From Bryoerythrophyllum caledonicum (lineage: Eukaryota > Streptophyta > Bryopsida > Pottiales > Pottiaceae), in assembly GCA_963971425.1 (NCBI GenBank), contig OZ020526.1, positions 3,871,976 to 3,935,975 of the forward strand: 64,000 bases of DNA, written 5' to 3'. Shown here piece by piece: positions 1-11,881 of the stretch (position 1 is the stretch's first letter; every line of letters begins with the position of its first letter). Under the pieces are notes generated by a model. It ran no database searches, had not been told where the DNA came from, and was given only the letters and a program-made list of their open reading frames with translations. The position numbers and the translations under genes were made by a program.

Positions 1-1466
1 AGTGGGAGGCTCAATTCATTAATTGGTAGTACGGAGTTGTTTGTGTGGAGGGTTTTAGACCATTTTTTGTTACGGTTTACACGGATTGAAATAGGTGTCG
101 GTGGGACAATTGCGCTGTATACTTTGTTAATGTTTAGATTTTTTGCTATCAAATTGAGATGAGTGAGGTTTTGTAGAGTACCTATCTCTCGAGTTTGGTG
201 ATGTATACATAGGATATGTAGGGTTGCTAGTTCAAGGCGGGGTGTTTGTATTTGCGGTGGTATAGTGGGTTCTTTGTAAGTCATAGAGTCCGCTTCAAAT
301 ATGATGTGAGAGTCCGGGAATGGACCTAAGTGTGGGTTAGGGTTGTGGTAGCAATGAGTGTCGGGAGTAATAATAATGGTGATGTTGTGGTTGGGATCAT
401 TGTTTGCCGCTTGGCGTGCCCAATGTGTTGCTTGTTGTGTTTCTTCTTCGTTGTGAGGGTGTGCAAGGCCTATTCTGCTCCACCTATAATCAAAAGTTTT
501 ACCAAGAGAACCAAAAATCTTATCACGTTCGAATGGAGAGTAGAATTTTGAAATTTTTGTGGAGCATGTAACGGGGGATGAGAAGTATGAATGTGTGATA
601 TTTAAAGATGTAATAAGGTAGTCTAAGATAGGGTCGGGTAATGTGTAGTGTGCATTTTTAAAGCGATCAATTTTGGATATTCCATATTTATATCTCTTGT
701 ATAGCCAAACAATTTCGGTTTCAAATGTTTGGGGTATTGGTTCAATATTAATGTGGGTTTGGAGTGCGTTGTGATATTGGTTCCACAGCCATAGTAGTCT
801 AGCGAGTGGTATGGTTATTAGGTGTCTACCATTACCTTCGTATATGTGGGCATTATCTTGTTGTATTTGGATTGTATTTGTTTGTGCGAGGATGTCAGTT
901 TTGGGGTTGCATTCGGTTGTAAAGATGTTGAGGAGGGGGATAATAAGAGGTGGCATGACAAATCTTCTATCTCGAGGTTGTGCTTGGGGGTGGTGTAATT
1001 GTATGGTCTTCAGGTTATAACTGTTTTGAGTTCTAAGGTAGTATTGTATGAGGATTTCAGTGTTATGTAAGGAAGCGTTTGGGTTGTGCCAAGGGAAAAG
1101 ATTTCTTTGCGGGAGCCATTTGGTGTAGGTGGTGTTATTGTCGGGCCAATGGCATAGGTATGACGTATATTGTTTGCTTATGTTGTTGGAGTCAATGTAC
1201 TTTCTATGTTTGTGCGCGGTTATGTTGTTTATTGGGTGCATGGAAGGATTTTTTAATATATGTGGTGGAGGGGCATATGGTCGTGGATGTGGCGGGTTTG
1301 GAGGGATTAATGGGAGGTTGATGTTGGGGTGGTTGTCATTGTGACCAATGATGTACGGGTCTTTAAGTGTGTAAGATGGGGCGTGAGTGGTGCAAGGGTT
1401 GGGGCATATAGAGAGGCATGGAGGATGACAGAATAATTGTTTAGCAATATTTAGTGCACTTTTTAT

Positions 1467-2189
1467 TCATTTGTGAGGGGTATTATAGAATGTTTTGTAG
1501 CTCTTGTCGTCCATAAAATGTGTTCCATTTGGTAGTGTAATTTGTTTTAGATCGGTAATGTTTGCGGAAAAAAGTTTTTGTAGGAGTTTGGCGAATAATT
1601 GACGGTCAAGTCTAGGGAGGTTATGTATTTCATTTGCCCAATTTTGTTCAAGCGACGCAAGGCCTAGTAGCAAATCTTCTAGTGTGCTTTTTAGAAATGT
1701 TTGGCCTTCTGTTTTGAGTAGAAAAAGTGTGCGGGTAATGGAAGACCGAAGGCAATCAAATTTTTTAAGTCTTTGGAGGAATTGTGTCCCTTCATAAATG
1801 GCAAGGATGTGCCAAAGGAGTCCACTGTAAATTAGTCCTAGTCGTCCCTTGTCGTTAAGTGCATTTGGGAGATGTTCTCCAATGCAACGTAGATAGGCAT
1901 TTTTGAGGGAAAAAGCTTCTAATCCGAATAGTTTGAGGGGGAGTTGTGTTATGACATTGGGCATACAATTAGGGAGTCCGCATACTTTCTTTTGTATGGC
2001 TATGATTTTTTTATCAAGTTTGTTTATGGCGGGCATGGAATAGGGGACCGCATAGAAACTATATGAGATACCCGGTCGTATGACGGTATCAATCATTTTT
2101 ATTTTTTGTTGCAATGTGGCCGGACATAGTGTAAGTTCATTGCATTGTTTAATAAGTTTGTAGTAGTAGCCTGAATTTGAATTTTCCAT
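1467..2189 (-). pseudogene. LINE copy A ORF2, reverse transcriptase thumb and connector
   Basis: Continues the reverse transcriptase in another frame, after a one-base deletion near 2190. It contains the post-palm sequence IDTVIRPGISYSFYAVPYS, KVCGLPNC and a helical connector. It ends in TPHK followed by TGA at 1467-1469. Copy C has the same stop at the same place (35476-35478), while the frame behind it stays open in copy C for another 165 codons. A CGA to TGA change in a shared ancestor, or a real ORF boundary, would each explain this. Confidence 0.8.
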
Positions 2190-3112
2190 TTTAACGATGG
2201 GACTAGGTTTATTCCAAGGTATATGTAGGGTTGGTTTTGGTTGAGAACCGGAATTGGTTGGTTACAATAGTGGATATTGGTAGCTTGGATAAGGGCTTTC
2301 AAGGCGGTTGGGTTTATTTTGGATTTGTTTGGGCATCCAGTTACGGCACATTTTTGGACCCCAAGTTCCATTCCGGTCCATAAACAAAATTTGTCTATTT
2401 TGTCTAATTGAATTTGGAGTGATTTAAGACGTCCGGAGATGGCCGCTAGATCGTCGACATATGCGGCCAAGTTTACGGTGACTTTTGAGGTGCCAAATGT
2501 GTAGCCATTATTACCTCTTTGAAGCCATCTCAATAGAGGTTCTAGAAAAATAATAAAGAGGTATGGGCTCAATGTATCGCCTTGGATGGTACCACGTTGG
2601 ATGGGGATAGGGCGTGTATTACCAAAGAATTCTCTAGTATATGTAGTGGTAGATTGGGAGTATATATTGCCAACCAGTGTGACTACGTCTTCCGGGTTTT
2701 CAAGATCGCTCATAATGGCTAGCAATCGAGGATGGTCAATGGAACCGAATGCGAGTTTGAAGTCAACGTAGAGTGTGTAAATGTCTTTATTAGTGAATTT
2801 TGCATCCTCAAGAGCGGCAATGAGGGTTTGAAGTTGCCGTGTGGTACTTCTCTCGGCTCTAAACCCTTCTTGGCTTTTGTGTAATATTTGGTGTTTTTCC
2901 CTGTAGGCCGATAATATTGATGTTAGTGTGCTAGTATATAATTTGTAAATGGTGTTAGCTAAGGCAATAGGTCGGTGGTTAGGTAGCACAGATGGGTTGC
3001 CTTTTTTGTAGAATAAGATTGTTAAACTTGTTTTCCAAGATGCGGGAATGGATTTTTGTTTGTAACAATGAAGGAAGAATAATGATAGAAGGTCATGGAA
3101 TCTTGGGGGCAT
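2099..3112 (-). pseudogene. LINE copy A ORF2, reverse transcriptase fingers and palm
   Basis: Encodes the catalytic core of a non-LTR reverse transcriptase. Motif A reads TLYVDFKLAFGSIDH with its aspartate kept, motif B reads GTIQGDTLSPYLF, and motif C reads AAYVDDLAAIS with both aspartates kept. Upstream is the thumb-side signature YKLYTSTLTSIL and GFRAERSTTRQLQTL. The frame is nearly collinear with copy C at 33682-34686 and differs at few residues, so the two copies are young relative to each other. It is lost near 2190, where copy A has one A fewer than copy C. Confidence 0.88.
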
Positions 3113-3128
3113 GTTTTTTAGAATTGAG

Positions 3129-5230
3129 TTAGGTATATGGTTCGGGCCGGGGGCTTTGGTTGGTTCCCAAATTTTTTAGGCACATGTTGTATGTGTCTCT
3201 GTTATAATATGTGAGGAGAGGTGTTGTTAGTTCGCCTCTTTTATCAATGGTAAATCCGTCCAAATCATGCCACGGGTATTGCCTAACTCCGCATGTGCAT
3301 GTTGATGTATGTTGTGGTTGGAAGTGACATGGGGGGGTGGTTGGTCTATTGTTTATGGATTGTTGAAAATGTATTTCGTTTGCAATGTCATCTAGGCTGG
3401 TTAGAATGTTATTGTTTTCATCTAAAATGCAGTCTAGTGGCAGGTTTGTGTTATTTTTAAAGACTTTTCTATTAATCTTTTTAGGGCTTGTTTCGTATAA
3501 TTGACGATACTTAGAAATGGCTTTTTTGACACATTCTTTTGCATATTTTGTAGTAATTTTCCGAGCTTCTTTGTCGGCAGCTTTTGCAATGATTGCAATG
3601 TCTTTTAGCCTATTTTCGTGAGGGGTGTTGGGTAGTGGTACTTGTGGGATTTGAGGATGACAGAGGTTTTGTAGCTCGGAGAGCATGGGGTGGGTTTGCC
3701 AATTTTGGTTAGTTTTAGCAATATAAATTGTTTTACGAATAGTGTGGTATGTGACAAGATGTTGTTTCCACTTTTTGGCTAGTTTTCTTGGGAGATACCC
3801 CCCTTGTTTCGAGGTTCTAGGTGTGAGTTGTGGAATCGGGGGCACTTTACAAGTCTTTTCTAATATAGTAGAAATTTCATTAATAAGTTTGTCAAGAGTC
3901 GTGCAAGCTTCTTGCCATTGTATGTGTGTGAGGTGTTGGTGGTTAGAAAGAATATTTGTAAGGGAGTCTATTTGTACTGAGTTTTTTTCAGGGAATATTG
4001 TATTAAAGTTATCAAGGTTTTCTTTTGGGATGGGGTTTAGTATTTTAATATCATTTGAGTTGATGGTTGTGGGAGGTCTACTTATAAGGGTGTCGTGAGG
4101 TATATTGAGTTGGATTGGGAAGTGGTCCGAGTTTAAGTTGGTTGTTGTATTGGTGATAGATGTATATTGGGTATGGTTAGGTGTTTTAATGTAAAATCCA
4201 TCAATTAGGCTAATGTGTGTGTAATTAAGTCCACCTTGACGAGAGTATTGTGTATCGGTTGGGATTAAATATAATTCTAGGTCATCCGTATAATTTTTCC
4301 ATTGATAGTCTATGTCAAGTGGGGGGTTAAAAACCCCTCCATTTTGTCGTCCAATAAGGGCGATATCTCGGTTAAAGTCTCCGCAAAGTATTATTGTATG
4401 GTTAGTGTATGTATTTATTTGTGAAGTGATGGAATTTTGGATCTCCGGAATAAGCCTAGAGTCTTCTACGTGCGAGGGCATGTATAGATGAAGAATGAGC
4501 CATGGTTGGAGGGGTCGGTTGGTAATTTCAATAATTTGAAGATATGGTGATATATTAGCCGGGGTAGGGATTTTAGTAATATTCCCGGGGAAGGCATATG
4601 ATTGGTGTATGAGCATGAGTAGACCTCCTCTTGCCGGTGTATATGGCCTTCGTTGTTGGATGCTTCGTGTGAGAGAATGAGTGATATTAAATATAAGTTT
4701 ATAATCGGAGAATGTTTTTTGGATGTATTTTGTGGATTTAGTAGCGGTTAGTTTAGTTTCTTGTATGGCAATTATGGCGGGTGGTGTGTTGGTGTGGGCG
4801 GTTAGATTGTAGATGCATGGTAAAGCAGTGTTTAACGTTGAGGCGTTCCATGTAGTTATATATGTGTTTCTATTGTCTATATTGTCGTGGTTACATAGTG
4901 GAGGGGAAATGTAGGCGGGTGTCGGGGTGGGGTGCGTGTAAGCATAGATTGGTTCAAAGCATTTAAGAGCTTCAAGGATAAGATTGTGCGAGAAGTAGGG
5001 AACATTTAGTTGTAGTTCATCAGGGGAAGGGGGTGGGATTTGCCTATGAATAAAGTTATATAGGTCATTGTGTAGAGAGGTTTTGTGTTCATAAAGGTGT
5101 TGGTTTTCCTCTAGGAATTTGGTGTATGGGTGGAGTATATCTATATGTCTTTCAGGGGGATTATGTACAGAGGATAAGGTGTTTAGTAATATATTTGTCC
5201 AATATGTTGGATTTGTGTTGGTAGAATGTT
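3129..5230 (-). pseudogene. LINE copy A ORF2, apurinic-type endonuclease part
   Basis: The frame is open from at least about 5200 down to 3129; the first in-frame ATG is at 4616, well inside the domain, so the true start lies further upstream. It encodes an exonuclease-endonuclease-phosphatase (APE-type) nuclease that nicks target DNA for target-primed reverse transcription. Visible motifs in order are TTWNAST, AIQETKL (catalytic E), GLLML, CGDFNRD and LNSDHFPI (catalytic D and H). A long linker follows, rich in K, N and T. The frame ends at 3129 because copy A has one extra base near 3160 compared with copy C; the next frame carries the reverse transcriptase. Confidence 0.82.
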
Positions 5231-5660
5231 GGTTGGTGATATTGTTGCATTCGTCTATTGAAGGGTGGAGGGTGGTAATTATGGCAAATAAGATATGTGT
5301 GGATGGGTGGTTGTTTTTTTGATGTATGTAGCGGGAAATGTTGGGGTAGAGGGTGGAATAAGTTTGGTGAAGTATGTGATTATTTTTTAGAAGTGGCGCA
5401 AAGGAAGATGCTAGGTGTTGGTATTTGGGGTGGTAGTGGGAGGGGTGTGGAGTGTTGTTGCTGTTGTTTTGTTCTTTTATTGTTTTTGTATTTTCTTTTC
5501 TTTTTTGTATTTTCTTTTTCTTTTGTATTTTCTTTTATATTTTTTGCATATAGTATATATATACTTTGGTATATATGAGTTTTTTGTTTTTATACTGTTG
5601 AGTATATAAATATACTAGTAGATATTTGACGTATTTAGTATAAATATATACTACTAAATA

Positions 5661-7207
5661 TATAATTGCTATCTCGTTGTTTGTCAAACCTATTTTGACG
5701 TGTCCATCCCTTCAATGATTAATACCCTTTGGCTAGCTCTCTCTTCTTCCTCCATGATAGTTTGTATGATATTTTTTCTAAGAGATGTCATTTCACTTCT
5801 CAATACCTTTTTGGTGGTTTGGTGTTGCACATCAAACATCGACATCAACAAAGCAATGCGACATTAGAAGTTTTTTAGTGTCTAGTGAGAGGTCTTTGTT
5901 TGATCTCAATGAAACATTATAATGTTTCTTATTGTTATTTAAGTATTTGATTTATTTATTTATTTGAATCATTCAAGTCTATTCTTTGCTATTGAAGATT
6001 TCTTATTCATAATGTACATACGTTACACCTTGTTACTTGCTATGTCTCAATGACCGTTTCACATGAGGTGAGATAAATCATATGTTAGGTCTCAATGAAT
6101 TTACTAGCTTGTTATGTCCTAATATGGATGTCACTAACTAAAAGTGATTCATTTCTTTGGTTTTTGTGAGTTATGGCATCTATTGGTGATTGATTCAAGT
6201 TGGAAAACCAAGTCTATGATAGTTTGCTATTTTATTTAATTTTCTGACTTTTTTCTAGGATTTAAAAATAAAACATAAAAAATAAAATTGTTGACAATAC
6301 CACATTTTGCCTAAAATTGCCAAATGTGAAATTATCGAAATTTTCACACCTTGATTATATCACACTTTTGGGTGAAACGGAGGGTGTGATATTATCAAGG
6401 TTAGACTGTACATGAATGTTGACTCTTCACATCATTTGACATCCTTTCATAAATAGCGTCATACAGTAAGGTTGGATGACCCATAACCACCACGAACCCC
6501 ATAATGGACAAGGTAAAGTGCACTAAAACCACCACAGACCCACCCCATTTCCGAAATTTTAGGAAGTCATATCTGATTGGGTGTCAGTTCATGATTGGTT
6601 CAAAGCTGCCGGTTTTTAGTCAATGCAAAAGTGGTTTTTAGTACAACTTAGTGTGGAAATAGAGAGTTGGGTAAGTCGAGGAATGGGTCACAGCTTTCTA
6701 TCCACTTTGAAAATTTGTAGCAATATCAATATGAAGAAATAAATGGTCACGACAATTGCAATATTCATGAAATCCTATTTTGAATTCCCAAAAAATGTCT
6801 TACCACGTATACAAACGCTATAAATAGGTCAGCAAGCTTAAGTTGGTGGTTATAGGTCTCCAACCTTATCACACCTCAACCAAGCAAGTAAGTTGACTAT
6901 TTGAGAATGATTGCCAATTGTTCAACAAAAGCAGGGTGAAAGCTCACCCACATGTGCTATTTGCTACAGTGTGTAAAAAGGATAATAATATCTTCAGGGA
7001 TGTGAGATCTTTCACAAGCATGTACTGTACAAACATGGGGTCTCCATAATTTGGTGACATGAGCTTCTGAGGGGAGGTGGGCCCTCGCCTTAGTCCTTTA
7101 ATGTTGGCCAGCTATGGTGCGACCATCATCTACGACGGTAATAGATTCTAAAATGCAATATCTACTATACTAGCAAATGGATGGTCACACTATACCCATC
7201 CTGGTGT
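5661..7207. other. No gene seen; AT-rich interspersed DNA
   Basis: I see no supported gene here. The first 50 bp are TA-rich and may still belong to the LINE 5' edge. Around 6290-6420 there is a short run of related phrases about tcacac and aaatgtgaaatt that could fold, but no clear element boundary. No long open frame and no known domain is visible. Confidence 0.5.
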
Positions 7208-8056
7208 TTAACCCCTAAAGTAGAAAGCCCTCAAAACTGCCAAAAACCCTCAAAACTGCCCTCTTTCAATGCAAGGTGAAAATTTTTAACTTTTGACAAA
7301 TTTTCGAGTATGTAACCGTAAGATCTAGTACCTAACTTGTACATGTACATGCATACCGAATCTTAGATTCAAACTCCTCTCCATTTGTGAGATCATAATG
7401 TTCAAAGTTGAAAAAAAAGATTTTTTCCTTGTTGTAGAATGGAAAACTAATGTGTTGGGGACCAAAAAAACCAATTTTGAAAGGAAATTTGACATGAGGC
7501 TCTTCAAATTCTTGTTCCTATGTGAGTAAGGAATATGTCCATATAATTTTTACCCTCATAGGACCTATAAAACCTAAAGAAATGCTTAATTTTTCACATG
7601 GAGGTATGCTGAAATACAAATACAAATGCCCATTTTCAACAATTAAAAAGGCATGTAAAAAATTATCTGAGTGAAAATCCAAACGGTGAGATCATGCTTT
7701 ACTACCTCTTTTACATGTACGAAAAACAAAATTCGGAAAAAAGTAAAATCTCAATTTTTGCTGAATTTTTGAAGTTACTGCGATCTAATTCATTTTGGGC
7801 AGATTTTGAGAATAAATGAGCATATACCGCAGTTCTGGGCAGATTTCAGCATGCCCTAACAGTGTTTTCAAACTTTGACCGTGAATATCTCCTAAAGTAA
7901 GAGGAATTTTGAAGCATGAATGGTGTCATTTTAAAGGTATGGGAAAACTCTACAACCCTCTAAAATTGTAACTTCATATGATCTAAATTTAGTAACTGAG
8001 AGCCTGACCAGAGTCAGGTCGACCACATTCTGGTCGATTTCGACTTTAGGGGTTAA
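7208..8056. mobile_element. TTAA-flanked MITE M1 (piggyBac-like)
   Basis: An 849-bp unit bounded by TTAA on both sides. The left end reads CCCCTAAAGTAGAAA and the reverse complement of the right end reads CCCCTAAAGTCGAAA, giving matched terminal inverted repeats. TTAA target duplication with C-rich termini is the signature of the piggyBac superfamily. The interior is AT-rich with no transposase, so it is non-autonomous. The ends differ slightly from M2-M6 (CCCCTAAAGGACCA), so this is probably a sister subfamily. Confidence 0.7.
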
Positions 8057-8093
8057 GGGTTAGTGGCATGCTCTCATTTTTCTGGCCCTTTCA

Positions 8094-9026
8094 TTAACCC
8101 CTAAAGGACCAGAGTCTCCTTCGGAGGGATTTCTGATTTTGGGCAGGTTCCTAAAATTCGAAAAAAAATCCTTTTTCTCTGAAAGTTTTATTCTAGATTG
8201 CCTCCGATAAGAGCTTCGTGGACATATTTTTATTTTATTTTTTGGATTTGTGGTTTGAAAGTTAGTACCTCTTAAAGCCAAAAGTGGGGACATCGGGCAC
8301 CTCCAAAATTTTTGACAAAAGTTTCTATTGACATTGAGATTTTTCACACATATAAAGAATATTTCCTTCTTTGGAAATTTTCAAAAAAAAATCTTGTCTT
8401 TAGTGTAAATAGGCATTTTATTCCAAGTCAAACATTTTCACACATTGTCGGGCAACGGGGGAAAAAACTTCATCTTTTCCACATAATACCTAGAGATCTT
8501 CATATTTTTCACTTTTTATTTTTTCTACAACAATATGTGGTGAAAACCTTCTTAATGACCGTTCGGATTATCATTTGAATACATATGTAGTTCACAAAAA
8601 AATAAAATGTGAAATGGCAATTTTTGAACCTCCACTCCTTGCACACTTGTTTTGAATATGCTACACCCCTTTTTTACCTCTAAAAATTGGTGAGTTGGGA
8701 AATAACATCATGCTTAAGACAATGGAAAAAGATTCAGACCTTGTACAATGAAAAAATTTGATAAAAAGTGAAATCAAAGTCTGCTGACCTACTCAACACT
8801 GGGAAGAAAATGAATCCATGTTTTGACTTTAAACACTAAAATCTATCAATCCGTGCGGTGGATTGCAACTTCAATTTAAAGGCATGTTTATATAGAAGTC
8901 TATTTTAAGATCTTACGGTTGAAAATCCAAAATTCACTTGAAAATAAGATTTTCATGTCTCTTTTTGGCAGTGGCAGTTTTGGACTGGTTTTAGAGCGAA
9001 AGTGGTCGTGGTCCTTTAGGGATTAA
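8094..9026 (+). mobile_element. TTAA-flanked MITE M2 (piggyBac-like)
   Basis: A 933-bp unit with left end TTAACCCCTAAAGGACCA and right end TGGTCCTTTAGGGATTAA. It is the inverted partner of M3 at 10535-11467, which has exactly the same length. Both share subterminal text such as CTCTAAAACCAGTCCAAAA and an interior phrase close to TAGAGATCTTCATATTTTTC. No transposase frame is present. The orientation given is arbitrary, set relative to M3. Confidence 0.82.
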
Positions 9027-9536
9027 GCCTACACACATGTGACCAGACATGAGTTGTCTAATGACCAACCCAGCTCCTGTAAGCCCAAATTTGGTTCTTG
9101 ACTTCCATTTGATTGCTAATTGGGCTAGGGGTAAAATTCGATTTGATGAAGCGTCATTCACATTGAGTTCCCATTGCGTTCCCATCGAGATCATGCGGAC
9201 TTCCCACTACATTGTTGAAGTGTTTTCAACACGTTCACATGCAGTTCCCATGGAATTCGCATTGCATTCCCATGGAGTTCCCACTATGTTCCTATAGTTC
9301 CCACAAAGTTCACATTACGATCTTGATGAGTTCCCACAACGTCTTCAAATGTTCCTAAGTGTTCCCAATGTCTTCTCAAGTGTGATTTTGGAATTACAGA
9401 TTGCCATGTGGGTCCCATCACCATTGAATATTGGTTTGCCCGCATGCTCATTTTAGGGGGTCTAAAGGCTTTTTTGGATTTTTTGGCAAATTTGGGGCTT
9501 GCGGCCACAATTACTCTTGGAGGGCTCCATTTGCTT
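9027..9536. repeat. Degenerate GTTCCCA repeat tract between MITEs
   Basis: Between about 9160 and 9395 the phrase GTTCCCA or ATTCCCA recurs roughly ten times at irregular 10-25 bp spacing. A reverse-strand relative (GGGAAC, TGGGAAC) occurs at 23950-24060. Downstream phrases about GGCTTTTTTGG and TGGCCACAA also recur near 25040. This looks like the end region of an older, unidentified repeat family. Short frames here show no recognisable protein. Confidence 0.5.
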
Positions 9537-10538
9537 CAATCCCTAAATTTCCTTGAAAATTTCACACCAAAAACACTTCAAAATTGTTCATTCTAGTTCA
9601 TTCTAGGCAATGAGTAATTAAGGAATAAAAAAAATGTGTTTCTAGTTTTCACTGTACAATCTCATTCAACACATACAAAATAACATACTCACAAAAGCTC
9701 ATCATCTTTGATTGCACAGACTACAAGATTACAGTGTTTGAAGTAGAAAAAATGGTTTATTTTCAACCTTGCCTTGTTTGAAGTAGAAAAATGGTTCATT
9801 TTCAACCTTGCCTTTAGTGGATCAGCAAACTTTGACTTCACTTGGTGTCAAAGTTTTGCACTACACAAGGTCTAAATTTTATATCATCGTGTTGACATAA
9901 TATTAACTCCTTGTACACCAATTTTTAGAGGTAGAGAATGGGTGTAGCACATTAAAAAAATTGTGCAAGGAGTGGAGGTTAAAAAATTATTGAATCACGT
10001 TTTAATTGTTTTGGGAACAAAATATGTTTCAAAATGATAATCCTAACGATCAATAAGAAGGTTTACACCACGTCTTGTAACAAACAAAAAAATAGAAAGT
10101 GAAAAATATGAAGATCTCTAAGTTTAATGTGGAAAGGAAGAAGTTTTTTGGTTCTTTGCTGGACATATGTGTGGCAATGTGTGATAATCTTTGACTTGGG
10201 ATAAAATGCATTTTTTCACTAAAGACAAGAAATGTTTTTTGACAATATGAAAGGACATAACATTACTTGCTAGCATTGAAAATCTCAAATTTACTAGAGT
10301 GTATTAGATTTTTTTTTTGGAAGTTGCCCGACATGCCCGCACTCAATAATTTTTTCTTTAAGATGGCAAAACTTTTTCTCTATAAGTCCAATGAGAATAA
10401 AGATTATACTCCCACGTACCTCTTGACTTCTTGCATGTGTATACAAAATTTCAAGAAATGAAAATATGGATTGCAACCATAAGTACGTGCCCGAGATATG
10501 CAAAAGCCCAATTTGGGGCTTTTATATTTAGGGGTTAA
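9537..10538. mobile_element. TTAA-type MITE M5 (piggyBac-like, worn left end)
   Basis: This copy shares the interior and right terminus (TTTAGGGG then TTAA) with M2-M6. The left end is worn (TCAATCCCTAAATTTCC against TTAACCCCTAAAG). Its right TTAA at 10535-10538 is also the left TTAA of M3, so the two elements abut and share one target tetranucleotide. It is longer than M2 and M3 partly because of a 40-bp tandem duplication at about 9735-9812. No transposase is present. Confidence 0.68.
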
Positions 10539-11467
10539 CCCCTAAAGGACCACGACCTAATTCGCTCTAAAACCAGTCCAAAACTGCCACTGTCAAAAAG
10601 AGAAATGAAAATCACATTTCAAAGTGAATTTTGGATTTTCAACCGTAAGATCTTAAAATAGACTTCCATATAAACATGCCATAAAATTTTGGTTGCAATC
10701 CACCGCACGGATTGATAGATATTAGTGTTTAAAGTCAAAACAATGGTTCATTTTCATCCCTGCGTTGAGTAGATCAGCTGACTTTGACTTCATTTTGTAT
10801 CAAATTTTTGCATTGCACAAGGTCTAAATCTTTTACCATTATCTTAAGCATGATGTTGTTACCCTACACACCAATTTTTAGAGGTAACAAAGGGGTGTAG
10901 CATATTCAAAACAAGTGTGCAAGGAGTGGAGGTTCAAAAATTGCCATTTCACGTTTTATTTTTTTGTGAGCTACGTATGTATTCAAATGATAATCCAAAC
11001 GGCCAATAAGAAGGTTTTCACCATATATTGTTGTTGGAAAAAAAAAAAGTGAAAAATATGAAGATCTCTAGGTTTTATGTAGAAAAGATGAAGTTTTTTT
11101 CCCCCGTTGCCCGAAAATGTGTGAAAATGTTTGACTTGGAATAAAATGCCTTTTTACACTAAAGACAAGATTTTTTTTTGAAAATTTCCGGAAAAGGAAA
11201 TATTCTTTACATGCGTGAAAAATCTCAATGTCAATAGAAACTTTTGTCAAAATTTTTGGAGGTGCCCGAAGTCCCACTTTTGGCTTTAAGTGGTACTAAC
11301 TTTCAAACCACAAATCCAAAAAAAATTTAAAAAATATTACCACGAAGCTCTTATCAGATCCTATCTTGAAAAAAAAGTTGAATCAAAAAGGATTTTTTTT
11401 CGAATTGTAGGTACATGCCCAAAATCCAAAATGACCCCGGGGGGACGTTTGGTCCTTTAGGGGTTAA
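10535..11467 (-). mobile_element. TTAA-flanked MITE M3 (piggyBac-like)
   Basis: A 933-bp unit with ends TTAACCCCTAAAGGACCA and GGTCCTTTAGGGGTTAA. It is the reverse-complement copy of M2 with the same length, so the two differ by substitutions and balanced small indels. Non-autonomous; no transposase frame is seen. Confidence 0.83.
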
Positions 11468-11881
11468 GTAGGTCTCCCATCCAAAAATAAATTACAGGCC
11501 AGGTTTTTCCCCACCCCCGTCCAGAAGCTCGTGCCACCGATACTGTATACTGTAGAGATCCATGTGCATGGCTGCAGTCCAAGCTTGCTTTTGCTTTTGC
11601 TTTTTAAAGCGGAGAAAGGCAGCCAACCACATTATATTGAACTCCAGCCTCTAAAATCAGAAGGCTGGTTCTCATTGGGTGGGATCGGAGATATTTTTGA
11701 AACCCAATGGCACACTTGAGAACTGAAAATTACTTTTGAGCGTAAACAGTCTTGAATTATCCGTTGGAATTTGAATATATTGACTGTGCCGTGTCTGGGG
11801 CCCAGGGCGAACTGACCCCTCGTGGGATGAAGGGGTCAGTTGCAGCTGTAGAGGTATCATCCCTCCCATCCGGCCAAGTGG
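11468..11881. other. Outer part of left arm of an interrupted inverted repeat
   Basis: Positions 11468-11787 show nothing recognisable. Positions about 11788-11881 (CCCAGGGCGAACTGACCCC to GGCCAAGTGG) match, in reverse orientation, 15826-15925. The arm resumes after MITE M4 at 12833, so M4 has split it. Its terminus resembles the inverted repeat around M6 at 21523 and 22722. Confidence 0.6.

Larger units (their letters stand above)
1..5660 (-). mobile_element. LINE copy A, dual-endonuclease-type non-LTR retrotransposon
   Basis: This is a minus-strand copy of the LINE family seen again at 29.4-38.7 kb. Position 1 matches about 36950 of copy C in reverse orientation, so the RNase H, zinc-knuckle and tail parts lie outside the window. 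It keeps most of ORF2 (endonuclease, reverse transcriptase) but has no ORF1. Homology to copy C fades in a TA-rich stretch near 5560-5660, so I take it as 5'-truncated there. Compared with copy C it lacks about 140 bp that hold the 2A-like motif, with CCACC at both deletion edges. Two single-base frameshifts (near 3160 and near 2190) and a TGA at 1467-1469 break ORF2. Reverse transcriptase residues are better kept than in copy C. The exact 5' edge is uncertain. Confidence 0.88.
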
